DNA from: Amorphophallus konjac
Lineage: Eukaryota > Streptophyta > Magnoliopsida > Alismatales > Araceae
DNA length: 64,000 nt
Direction of reading: 5' to 3'
NCBI GenBank assembly: GCA_022559845.1
Contig: CM040126.1
Coordinates: 47,238,458 to 47,302,457, forward strand
Shown here: piece after piece, positions 11,346 to 21,405 of the stretch
Layout of the letters: the number at the start of each line of letters is the position of its first letter
Position numbering within the stretch: position 1 is the first letter of the stretch
Notes under the pieces: model-generated
Database searches by the model: none
The model's input: the letters and a program-made list of their open reading frames with translations, nothing else
What the model was told of the DNA's origin: nothing
Program-made: the position numbers and the translations under genes

Positions 11346-12298
11346 GGTAGATTCGAAGAGTGGGTTGAAATAGGATGAAGAGAGGGACTCGCCCCCGGGT
11401 GATGATGCTCCTAATGGATGGAGATGACTCCACATGCAACGGACAACCTTAACAAGATGCAAACAAGACAACAAACAATCACACAATAAGCAACCAAACC
11501 TGAATGATTTCTATCAAAGATGCAAGTGAAAAAGTAATGAAGACACTCAAAGTCAACCAAGTTGCTTAGGATGATGCCTCAAGATTCTTATGATTCTCCT
11601 TTGGAACTTTAGTAGATTGATTAGGATGTGCTCTCAACAATAGGTTCCTGATAGGAGAGGGTGTAAGGCTTGGTTTGACTCTAAATGTGATCACTCCTTC
11701 ACTTATGCAATCCTAGACACGGGGTGGAAAGGTACAACCGGCCCGGCGTCCGTGTGGGAATCCACGGCTCGCGGGGACTTACGGAGGTCCCTGGTGTGAT
11801 TTCCTAGTCGGCCCCAAGGAATATGGAGACGAGAGGTCCGCACACCAAGGTAGGAAAATGCAATCTAATGTATGAAACTATGCATGAACCTATGCGCACC
11901 GGAGTGCATGCAAGTTCTAACCTAGAATCTAGCAAACAAGTATGCAAACAATGAATATGGATAAGCAAAATAATGGGGGAGGAGACCAGATATCACCCAA
12001 GTAAGAATATCACAGCAGAAATTGCGGAACTAAAATGCACCTCGGGATGCGTACCTGTCTGGAGTATGTAACGGTCTAGGGGACCTGCGTCAGAATTATG
12101 TGACGGTCGAAGACCAGACCGTCAGAAGCAGTGTAACGCAGGGACAGGAGACCGTCAGAGGAGCCAGAGAACCAGAAACAGCAGGGAAATAAAAGGGAAA
12201 CCCGGGGAAAACCAAACAAGGAAATGATGGCAGGTTTAACAGAGATCAAAAAGCACGATTGGCACAAGTTGTCCCACCGTGATCGCCAAAAAATTATC
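11346..12298 (-). other. 5' leader of element A with primer binding site
   Basis: Untranslated leader between LTR and gag. The putative primer site is 12271-12288 (minus strand TGGCGATCACGGTGGGAC), starting 10 bp from the LTR edge. I cannot name the tRNA from sequence alone. Three dyads lie at 12069-12157. No ORF of note. Confidence 0.6.
12069..12157. repeat. Three 8-8-8 dyads in element A leader
   Basis: Units at 12069-12092, 12101-12124 (perfect arms TGACGGTC/GACCGTCA) and 12134-12157, with gaps of 8 and 9 bp. Confidence 0.85.
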
Positions 12299-12707
12299 TG
12301 TTGATTTGTTTTCTTCCTTTTTTATTTGTGATGTGACGAATGATAAATATGATAAGCAAATCACAATGATCTCAATCAACCTATGAACATGTGGACCATG
12401 AACCTAGGCAATCAGAACAAGCTCTAGCATGGGCGATGCTATCTCAAAACTAAATTAAAGAAGGAAAGAAAAACACACGCCGGAGCGTGGAGCAATGGAA
12501 TAAATAAAACACACCACGTGGGTGGAACAAGCAAAGGAAATAAGAGATATGAGAGAGAAAACCAATGCCCAATACTAAGGAAGGAACGTGATCGCCACTA
12601 AGGTAATAAAACAAGCCAAGGACCTGAATAATACCTTAGAAATAGGAGGATGAGACACTCGCCCACGGGAGAGAGAAAACCAATGAAATCTGCAGATCTG
12701 TTGAATG

Positions 12708-12794
12708 TAACGGTCCAGCACCTGTGCGTCACAGGAGTGTGACGGCCGCCGATGAACCGTTAGAGTAACCTGACGCGCCTGACCAAGACCGTCA
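12708..12794. repeat. Three dyads in element A LTR
   Basis: Units 12708-12731, 12740-12762 (one base short in the spacer) and 12771-12794, separated by 8 bp each. Confidence 0.85.
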
Positions 12795-13296
12795 GAAAAC
12801 CTGCAGAATCAACTTATGAATTCTTCGAACTCCAAACCTTCCAGCCGGCTAGAAAGCTTGGGCCTCGTCTAATGAACTCTGTAAACCTGCCAAAGAACGT
12901 GAAACACAAGAAAACAACCCCAAATTAGCCCTTCAAACAAGTGTAGTATCAATTCTCAAAGAACTTAAGATCATTCAAAAGGAAAGGGGAATACCGGGGA
13001 AGTTTGGTTTTTTAACCCCTCTGGGTGTTTTAAAACGTGGGAAGGATGTTGAGATGATGAAAACAGATGATAGAACGTGGAGAAAGGAGTGGGACAATGC
13101 TATGATGAGAGGAGGAAGGGAGGAACACAAGTGTGCAAACTATGAACTTTAAAACCCAAAACCGAAGTACTCCCTTGACTGTGATGCAGATGGACGTAGA
13201 AACAAGCTCCTCTTGGATGGATGTGGCTCCAGAATGCGGCAGCACTTCGACGCAAACTCCAAATTTCTCCCCTCTAGGCCATGAAGTCAAGGGTTC

Positions 13297-13304
13297 TATT
13301 TATA
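13297..13304 (-). promoter_or_regulatory. TATA box of element A LTR
   Basis: TATAAATA on the minus strand, in the correct orientation for the element. The same box with the same flank (CTTGACTTCAT versus CTTTGACTTCAT) is at 47719-47726 in element B. Confidence 0.7.
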
Positions 13305-13518
13305 GACCCTCCAACTCTCTGGTCGAGCAGAGGATAATCCAGCAAGAAAGGAGGATAACTCTTAGCAAACTCTTGAAGATAATACTCCCAAGAGTCCATA
13401 GAATCAAACAGAAGGTTCTGAGGATCAGATTTGGAAGAGAAATCACAAGATCAAACTCTCAATTCGACCACGGAGTGGCAGAGAAAAGACCAGACCTGTC
13501 AGGACTCTCTGTTGGATG

Positions 13519-13824
13519 TAACGGCTGCACGATAGACCGTCACAGATATGTAACGCCTCAGGGAGAGACCGTCACACTAACCTTCTCTCTAAAGAGATAA
13601 GATCAACGGGAAGAAGATCAAAGCAGTTGGACTCTTGAATGAATGTAACGGCCATGGGCTGACGCGTTAGAGGAACGTAACGGCTGCACGACAGACCATT
13701 AGAATCAATGGGCAGGCAAAGGATAAGGATTGAAAATGAAGCCTTAAACTGTAGGACTCATCAAGATGTAATGGCCCAAGGATAATGCGTTAGAAGAACG
13801 TAACGCCCCTGTGGTGGACCGTTA
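13519..13824. repeat. Three dyad pairs in element A LTR, upstream of the TATA box
   Basis: Units 13519-13542/13551-13574, 13646-13669/13678-13701 and 13769-13792/13801-13824. All three pairs have an 8-bp gap. In element orientation they are upstream of the TATA box, so in U3. Confidence 0.88.
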
Positions 13825-15262
13825 GAGACAATAAGGATCAAAAATGATAAGAGCTTGCCAAGCTTCATCCAAACGACAAGCGCCGAGGAAACCAGACTCA
13901 ACCAAGAGGTTAAGACCCATGAAATAAGCCTCCAACTGATCAAGAAGGCTTAATGAAGAATGAACAACTTGGAGCATCATATAGAATGAATAAGGATATG
14001 ACCCGACTTATTGGTCATAAAACGGGTGTCAACACTCTCATCATCAGTTTTGTCAGTAGAATTAAAATTTTCATCAAAAATCACATGAGGGGATTCTTCT
14101 ACAATTTGATCATGAATGTTAAAGACCCTATATGCTCTTGACATTTCAGAATACCCCAAGAAAATCCCTGGATTGCTTTTTGCTTCAAATTTATCTAGGT
14201 CCAATTTGTTATTGTTATGGATGAAACATTTGGAACCAAATATTTTAAAATATGCCAAGTTAGGTCTCTTACCTTTTAACAACTCATATGAGGTTTTCTT
14301 TTGGATAGGTCTTACCATGACCCTATTAATGATATAACATACTGTGTTTGCAGCCTCTGCCCAAAATTTCCGTGGGAGTTGACTTTCGATTAGCATAGTC
14401 CTTGCCATCTCCACAATTGTCCTGTTTCTCCTATCAACCACACCATTCTGCTCCAGAGTCCGAGGAGAAGAAAATTTTTGAGTGACTCCTTCTTTATTAC
14501 AGAATTCAGAAAATAATGAATTGTCAAACTCTCCCCCATGATCAGATTATATAAAGCAAATTTTGTGCCTATCCTGCTGTTTTATTTTATTGAAGAATTT
14601 TTGAAATTCATCAAATGTTTCATTTTTGTGATCTAGGAAGAAAATCCATGCAAACCTAGTGAAGTCATCTACAATGACATAGCCATACCTTTTGCCACTA
14701 AGACTTAAAGTCCTAGTAGGACCAAAGAGTTTCATGTGTAGGAATTCCAATGGTTTTGATGACAGGGGTTCCTGTCGCACCTTGAAAGGCTTCCTAGTTT
14801 GCTTACCCGAGGCACATGCATCACATATTTTTGTATCAATTTTGAATTGAGTTTTAGGCATACCCCTGACTAAGTCATTCTTGACAAGTTTATTCAGGAT
14901 GTTATAGCTGGCATGCCCTAGTCTTCTATGCCAATTGAAAACATCATTATCAGAACTAGCAGATAAACACAAATTTGATTCAGAATTATCTTCTAAGTCT
15001 ACTATGTACACATTATTGATTCTGTGACCGAGAAATTTTACTGATTCAGAATTTAACTCAATAATTTTGCATGCATGATTATCAAAAACAACATTGTGAC
15101 CCTTGTCACAAAGTTGACTAATACTCAAAAGATTGTGCTCTAACCCATCTACAAGCAAGACTTTTTCAACTGTATTGGAGGGATACTTACCAACTGTACT
15201 GGATCCAATGATCTTACCTTTGTTCTTCCCTCCAAACTTTACCATTCCTCCTATCTTCATTT

Positions 15263-17185
15263 TGATGGGGCATCAGGGCTATTCCATTAAATGTTGGGAA
15301 TGTATGTTTGTAATATGGAACTTGGTGTGTAATGTGTGTTTGTTTTGGGTTTTATTTGGGTTTATGTGTAAAAGACCATGTAGGTCCAGCGGGCCCCCTA
15401 CCCTTTCTCCCATTGGGCCACCTAGCCCTAGGGTCCCAGAGGGGATGGTCCATGGTCCAAGTTGGACTTGGACCAAGAGGAAGAAAATTCATATTTTACT
15501 TCCTTTAAGGGGCGCCCCTCTTTTGTCTTATTAGGTAGTTTTTTTTAGTTTTGTGTATTTTTTTTGACCATATGGGTAGAAATTAAATATTCCCAGCCCT
15601 AAAATACCCCTCCCAACCCTAGATCTGAGGGTAAGATTGGTCATTTGTCTAGGGTTTTCAATTCATATAAATGCTTGTATTTTTTCATTTTCAAGGAATT
15701 AATGAGAAGAATTTGGTGAAAAATACAAGGAGCCTTGGGCGCCCCCCCTCTCTCCCCTCTCCCCTCAGCTGGATTGCTGTGTTTCTAGGGTGGATTCCCT
15801 ACAAAAACTTGGTGGATTCCAAGGTTTATCTCTTCCCCTGGGTGTTAAGCTCAGCCATCTCCGTCGCCGCCGCCGTTCGTGCCGCCAACGAGCCGCCACA
15901 AGCCACCCTCCACCTTGCTGTCCTGAACCACAAAATTCAGAATAGCAGCCTAAAGAACAGGTCGGTTCTCCCAGTTCACAACTCTGATCGAGCTTATATT
16001 TTGAGGGATTGTTCCCCTTCATGTTAGCTTTCCATCCATATAAATTATGTTCCATTCCACCACCGTTTGCCTTTTTTCCGACTTTTAATCTCCACCCTGC
16101 GCAATCTGTCATTCAGCAGATCTGCGAGATAGGTACATATTTCTATATTTTTCCCACCCTTCAACCCTCATCAGAAAAATCCCTAAAAATTCTTGCACGT
16201 ACCTCAAATCCCCTTCTATCCCCCATAAAATCCCCAGTTCCCAGATCTACCACCTTACCCTCGGTCAAAATTCATTTTCAGATAGATCTTGTTATGTCCT
16301 GTGTGTTATGGATTCCGAGTCAGAAGCAATAGCAAACCACAGAGGTTTTCATTTCTAATCCGTCTTTTGGATGGACCTGAAATAATTATATGTTGTAGCC
16401 CTTGGAGTCCTCTATCCAACAGCGTCAATATCGCCTCGATCCGCCTCCGGATCTGGGCGAAAAAATTATTTTCGTGGAGGCGCGCAATCCTGCTCCGAGC
16501 CAGGCCAGTAAAAAGGTGTTGGAAAATAATTCCCAATAAATTATCACAACTCAGATTCAGCGACCGCCACTTCAGGGAGTCGACCCGAGACGTCCCTCCA
16601 TCGTCCCAGCCAAGCGCCGCCTTCAGAAGATCCCAAGAGGACGTCGTCCCTTTGGAGGTCGTTGTACGCCGTCTAGTGGGCTGAACCGAGTTTGAACAGT
16701 GCTGAGTCGGACCAGCAACCCGTCTCCACCCCGAGAGCCCTTCCGGCTTGCTGCCTGTCAACCCAAAATCGGTCCTCCCGGACCCCACTTGTAGCCTTTT
16801 ACCTCCCTAAGTGGAGTGGGCAGTGAAACCCTCGCTGTAATTATTGTAATTATTTTTTTTACCGGGAGTCCGAATCTTGGCCGGGGTCATCTTCCCCACG
16901 CCCGGAGCATGGAGGTATCATTTCCGCTCCCCTCTTTGGCATTTGCTTTACTCGTATATATTTTCATATGCCGCTGCTTGAATGCGATAGGTCTTAGCTC
17001 GTTATAATTTAATCACCGCTGCGAGAGTGAGTGAGTGGAACCCGTCTCGTGACTCGATCCGAGCATGCGGAAAAGTCGATACCCTCGACTCATTGCGGAT
17101 TTCTCAACCGCGCAGATCCGCACGTTTCCCTCGCTTAGGGACGACCGCGAGCTAGAGTCCCAGGTTCACGTCCCGTCCCCCATCA
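15263..17185 (+). repeat. Left LTR of E1
   Basis: 1923 bp, TGATG at the left and CATCA at the right. It contains a GCC-rich tract near 15860-15900 that is also in the E2 LTRs. Short ORFs inside it are not supported as genes. Confidence 0.85.
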
Positions 17186-17188
17186 ATT

Positions 17189-17200
17189 TGGTATCAGAGC
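17189..17200 (+). other. Primer binding site of E1 (initiator tRNA-Met)
   Basis: TGGTATCAGAGC, complementary to the 3' end of plant initiator tRNA-Met, three bases after the LTR. Confidence 0.9.
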
Positions 17201-17486
17201 GAAGTTGAGTCTAGGGTAGTAGGTTAGTCGGTCCAAAGTTTGCATTTGCATTCCTCTACCCGGTATATCAAAAGGTGTTCTCGGAACGATAGGTTACGCC
17301 TATTGGGAAGGTTGCACACTTGCGTGAGTTCGGTCTTTGGATCACACCTCTGCCACGTACCAGATATTGGTTGAGTCTATGTTTGTAGTCGAGTTTGCAT
17401 TCCAACTTTGCATTGTTGTTTTAGGGTTGTGTCTAGTCCTTTAGAGTATCGCTTAGTTGTCTGCATGTCCAACTACCCACCAGCCC

Positions 17487-18704
17487 ATGGTCGTTCCCCG
17501 AGACCATGCTTCTGATTGGTCATCCCTAGTGGCCCAATTCAATGCTTTCATGGCCCGACACCCGACCCCTATGCCCACGATCGAGTCGTTCCAGTGCCCT
17601 ATAGTATCCACTACCATTCTACCTAATGGGTTGCATACGAAAATCGACTTCATCAGTAGGGTGTCATCTAACTGTGTCTCACAAGACATAGTTGAGTCTC
17701 TCTCTAAGACCGGGGAAATTATTCTCAATGGTGGCTTAGCATTCGTTGAGTTCCAATGGAGGTTCGGCCCCGTTCTTTATGACGATGGAGCATGGTGCAA
17801 GGTCGACACACTTGCTGGCCCATGCATCATTTTAGGGCAAAATTGGTTGGAAGAGAGGAGAGCGACCTTTGACCGGGATAGGAGGACATGCACCTTATAC
17901 CCACCTCACCTACCCGGCGAGTTCGTCTTCCACGACGGCATTCAGTCGACCACCTCTATGTCGCCAACCACCCAGCCCCAGCGGCCCGTTCCGCCTCCGG
18001 ACTCACGCCTACCACCTCTCCCAGAGCCTACCCATGTGGCCCCCTGTAGTGGGATTAGCCATTTCTCCGACCCGTGTCCTTCACATTCCCCTACCTTAGA
18101 GGACAACCATTCGGAGGATGCCTCACCAGGGCTTATTCTAGTGAGTTATGAGGCTGACCAAGAGTTGGCCGAGGAGTACCTCGCTGATGTTTTGGGGATA
18201 GAGAGTGATCCAAGAGAGGGCCAGGGTCTGTTAGCCACCCCAACCCCACCGGTCATCCCGGAGCTGTCTATCCCGCCCACTTTGCCCTCGGTGGATATGC
18301 CATTTGCCGACTCTATACAGTCAGCCATTCCGCTCTTACCTGTCTCCCCTACGGTAGCCCAGCCACTAGTCACTACCGTACCACTATCGACACCCTATGT
18401 TGATATGGTATGGTCTGATTTCTACCGCGCGTACGAGCGACAGTATCTGGACTTCCCATTTTCCATGCTCCACACCAGACGTCTGAATTACATTCCCATC
18501 AACCACCCCTTCATCATCCCGCACTTCCATACCCGCGGGCGAGTCTTCTCGAACCGGAGACGGTTGACGAGGGTTGAGACTCATGGCATCAAGTTGTTGG
18601 TTAGTTTGTCTTTACACTTAGTGTATGTAGACAGTGTCCGTCATTCTCACCGAGTCATCCCTTGTGTTCGTATCTCTTTGTCGTCAGTCGTAGTATTACT
18701 ATGA
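17487..18704 (+). CDS. E1 internal protein with a degenerate retropepsin-like segment
   Basis: The frame is open from 17457, but the first in-frame ATG is 17487, giving 405 residues. Residues of about 40-70 (IDFISRVSSNCVS) and about 110-125 (CIILGQNWLEERR) resemble the two halves of a Ty3-type aspartic protease (active-site loop and ILG-x-WL). The catalytic DSG/DTG is missing. A proline-rich middle and a C-terminus with no family I recognise follow. It could be a relic of gag-pro taken up by a non-autonomous element or a retained structural protein. The frame is unbroken, in contrast with the neighbouring pol genes. Expression is unproven. Confidence 0.5.
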   Translation: MVVPRDHASDWSSLVAQFNAFMARHPTPMPTIESFQCPIVSTTILPNGLHTKIDFISRVSSNCVSQDIVESLSKTGEIILNGGLAFVEFQWRFGPVLYDDGAWCKVDTLAGPCIILGQNWLEERRATFDRDRRTCTLYPPHLPGEFVFHDGIQSTTSMSPTTQPQRPVPPPDSRLPPLPEPTHVAPCSGISHFSDPCPSHSPTLEDNHSEDASPGLILVSYEADQELAEEYLADVLGIESDPREGQGLLATPTPPVIPELSIPPTLPSVDMPFADSIQSAIPLLPVSPTVAQPLVTTVPLSTPYVDMVWSDFYRAYERQYLDFPFSMLHTRRLNYIPINHPFIIPHFHTRGRVFSNRRRLTRVETHGIKLLVSLSLHLVYVDSVRHSHRVIPCVRISLSSVVVLL

Positions 18705-18977
18705 GTGTCTAGGTTTGCCTAGGGTCATGTGTGAGTGTTTATTTCGTACAGTCTGTGTGAGTCCGTGTCTTTCTTTATATGTCCAGTTTGTCAAGATTGT
18801 CGAGTGCATAGTGAGTCCGCATGTGTCGAGCATATTAGGAGTTGCATAGTCGGTCTCATGTCAGCTCGCGATGTCAGTCCCTTTCAAGTGTGAGGCAAGT
18901 CGGGTCTAATACGTACGTTGCAGACTTGCCAAAATTTGGGATCGGCTCTACTTCAATATCTCGGATCTAGTCACATA

Positions 18978-19027
18978 TAGGGACGTCCGCGAGCTAGAGT
19001 CCCAGGTTCGCGTCCCGTCCCGCATCA
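18978..19027 (+). repeat. Remnant of right LTR of E1
   Basis: Matches the final ~50 bp of the left LTR with a few differences. The rest of the LTR and the polypurine tract are deleted. The junction carries AGGGAC, which is present both in the internal sequence (compare 53418 in E2) and in the LTR. Confidence 0.8.
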
Positions 19028-19134
19028 CATTTCTAGCTTACTGAACTTGGTCCGGTCTCCAGTCATGTGTCTGGAACAGCTACTGTCTAAGTACCATCTG
19101 TTACGCATGGCTGCCAGACTGACCTACAAGCAAA

Positions 19135-21379
19135 TCAAGCAGAAAGATTTGGAACCCAAGAAAGATTGGGTCCAAAGGTATCATTCAAGTCCTTTAGCAA
19201 GTTTTTGGGGATCCAAAACTGTCTAACAGTAATAGTTTTCCTCTGATTAAGTTTCATCTGTTCTACTTTAACAGTTTTGGTGACAGCATGTGTTAAGTTT
19301 GGTCTTCTTTGATCCTTCTTAGAGAAAGATTTGTTCCAATTGCTTCAATGATTGTTTATGGTATATCTCAAGAAGCCATTTTGTCTTGGAAAGACATGAT
19401 TATTGAAAGATTTTTAATGCTAGACAAAATGCGGCCAGTGTGTCTTATTTTGGATCATGTTTCTATTTTTCCTTGGATTTATGTTCTGGGTGGCCTGCAT
19501 CGACCTGAGGTATGTGGTGCGTCGATACATCTCAGTTTGAAGATCAGCTTTGGTTCTGTCTGAGACAGAATGACTCGACGCAGCAGTCAGACTACATCGA
19601 TGTAGAGTAGGTTTAACAGCATGGTTACCCTGAATTTTGGTTGACTGTCCAGTGGGATTTGTTGAACTGGCTTTTACAAATTTCATCATCTTAGGTTGCT
19701 GGACATGCTTGTTTCTATTTGAACTAGATGGAGTGTCCAGTTTTTCTTTCCCTTTGCCTGGGCAGAATGTCATGGTTTTGAACTCAAAAGGTTTTTTGTT
19801 CGCTGGGTCATAACCTAGACCTTCTTTTTTGAAATTCATCTTTACACCTAGCATGGTGTTTAGATTCGTCCTCCCCTGAACAAATTTTTCCAGCATTTGT
19901 TGTTTGTCATCTAAGTCCTTTTGAAGCTTTTCACAATGTTTTTGAATTTCTAAGTTTGCATTCTTGATAGCTTCATATTTTTCATTCATCAACTCATTTT
20001 CTTTCTGGATTTCTTGAAATTTTATCTTGAATTCATCCAGTTGTTTCTTAGTGTCCTTATTTTCTGTTTTCAAATTTTCATTCACAACTTTTAGTGAGTT
20101 TGCTTCTTCAATTAGTTTCTTAAAATTTTTCATTCTCTTTTTCCATAGAAACATGATCATGAATGACACTATTTAGCTTTCTTTTTAATGCTTTGTATTC
20201 CTTGGTTTGACAATTGAATTTATCTAATAAATCAGCGTAAACATCTTCCCAGTCATCAATTGTATACTTCTCAAAAGGATTGCTCACCTCATTATCACTG
20301 TCGGCCATGAGGCATATCCCTAGCTCCTCTTTCTCTGAGTTTTCAGCCTCGATTTCTTCTTCTTCATCACTCCATGTGCACACCATGGCTTGAGGCTTCT
20401 TTTTCTGACCTTTGAAGTTTTTCCTCGTCAACTCAGTGCACTCACCTTTCATGTGACCTGGCTTTCTGCAATGAAAACAAGTGATGTTGTCATAATTTTT
20501 ATTTTTGTCAAATTTAGAGTTGGAGTTCTTACCAACCTGTTGTGGCCTCCTTTTCCTGAAGGTCTTACCTCTGGTTCTCAGGAACCTTTGAAATTGGCGG
20601 GTCAGCATGGCTTGTTGATCATCATCCAAATCAGAGAAATTTTCATATTCCTCACTACTCTCCCCACTACTACGAGACACCTTGAGGGCTATAGTTTTAG
20701 CCTTTTTGTTCTCTTCTGCACTCCTCTTGAGATTGATCTCATATGCCATCAGAGATCCCATCAGCTCTGTGACAGTCATGGTGGACAGGTCCCTGGACTC
20801 TTCTATCACAGTGGCTTTCGTGTGCCATGCAGGGGTTAAGGACCTAAGAATCTTTCTAACTAGATCGCTCTCCTGGACTTGTTTTCCCAAAGCTTTAAGG
20901 CTGTTAGTAATTACAGAAAGCCTCGCATACATCTCAGATATATTTTCATCATGCTTCATTTTAAAGAATTCATAATCTACAGTGAGCATGTTCACCTTTG
21001 TCGCTCTCACCTGAGACGTTCCTTCGTAGATCAGTTGCAGCTCGTCCCACATCTTTTTGGCAATTTTGCAAGCCGAAATCCTTGAATACTCCTCTGGATG
21101 GATGGCGCACTACATGATATTCATGGTTGTCTAGTTGACGGTAGATACATGAATTTGTTCCCTGGTCCATGTAGTTTCATCTTCAGGTAATTCGAATGGA
21201 CCGTTTGTGATCACTCTCCATAGCTCATGGTTCTAAGCTCGCATGAAAACCTCCATCCGGTTCTTCCAGTATAGGTAATTAGTGCCATCGAAAAATGGGG
21301 GTCTGTTTGTAGAATGCCCCTCAGCTATGAAGCTATGAGGATTACTTGTTCCAGATCTTCCCTGGTCATTGGACCACAT
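19135..21379 (-). pseudogene. gag: gag of C1
   Basis: ATG at 21379 (MWSNDQGRSG) lies 13 bp past the primer site. Domains: N-terminal region with PPFFDGTNYLYWKNRM, UBN2-type gag (MWDELQLIYEG to about 20750), zinc knuckle CFHCRKPGHMKGEC (about 20478-20437), and a long heptad-rich coiled coil (20230-19880). It ends at a TGA (19137-19135). Damage: three in-frame TAG codons in the N-terminal 120 residues, at places where Q, W and Q are usual, and a frameshift near 20140. Four copies of a TCGA-centred motif lie in the 3' part (19497-19610). Confidence 0.82.
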
Positions 21380-21391
21380 TTTGGGAAACCC

Positions 21392-21403
21392 GCTCTGATA
21401 CCA
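21392..21403 (-). other. Primer binding site of C1 (initiator tRNA-Met)
   Basis: TGGTATCAGAGC on the minus strand, two bases from the LTR. Confidence 0.9.
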
Positions 21404-21405
21404 AT

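Larger units (their letters stand above)
1..14034 (-). mobile_element. Tat-lineage Ty3/gypsy retrotransposon A, 3' end off the window
   Basis: Seen from 5' to 3' on the minus strand: LTR (12299-14034), primer site, leader, gag-pro, pol with reverse transcriptase, RNase H, a second archaeal-type RNase H and integrase, then a plus-strand (antisense) plant-mobile-domain ORF. The 3' LTR lies beyond position 1. The second RNase H and the antisense ORF between integrase and the 3' LTR are known traits of the Tat/Ogre/Retand lineage. The element interrupts the integrase frame of copia C1 at 14034/14035. It is decayed by many in-frame stops and several frameshifts, so it is not autonomous. Confidence 0.9.
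12299..14034 (-). repeat. 5' LTR of Tat element A
   Basis: 1736 bp bounded by TGTTGA (12299) and TCAACA (14034), a 6-bp inverted terminal repeat. The primer site lies just left and the interrupted copia integrase just right. It contains a minus-strand TATA box at 13297-13304 and seven dyads (12708-12794, 13519-13824). It is homologous to the LTR at 46736-48372. Confidence 0.88.
15263..19027 (+). mobile_element. Non-autonomous LTR element E1 (large-LTR derivative)
   Basis: Starts TGATGGGG, ends GCATCA, and is flanked by the 5-bp target duplication CATTT (15258-15262 and 19028-19032). It has one full LTR (15263-17185), a tRNA-Met primer site, one ORF and only the last 50 bp of the right LTR. 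No RT, RNase H or integrase is seen. It is a relative of E2 (49801-54381): they share LTR ends, primer site, leader and internal tail, but not the ORF. Confidence 0.88.
14035..19123 (-). pseudogene. pol: pol fragment of C1 (protease, GAG-pre-integrase, integrase), split by E1
   Basis: The coding parts are 19123-19033 and 15262-14035. Protease is marked by [14 protein letters not shown], where the usual DSG is DSS. The GAG-pre-integrase zinc region follows (HRRLGHAS ... CDACASGKQTR), then integrase with SDHGGEF and an EQNG motif. Only one internal stop is seen, TAA at about 14549 in front of SDHGGE, where a CAA codon is usual. The frame ends abruptly in element A. Confidence 0.85.

Noticed and set aside
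13133..13600. 155-residue plus-strand ORF
   Set aside because: Lies inside the Tat A LTR, opposite to its TATA box, and includes dyads.
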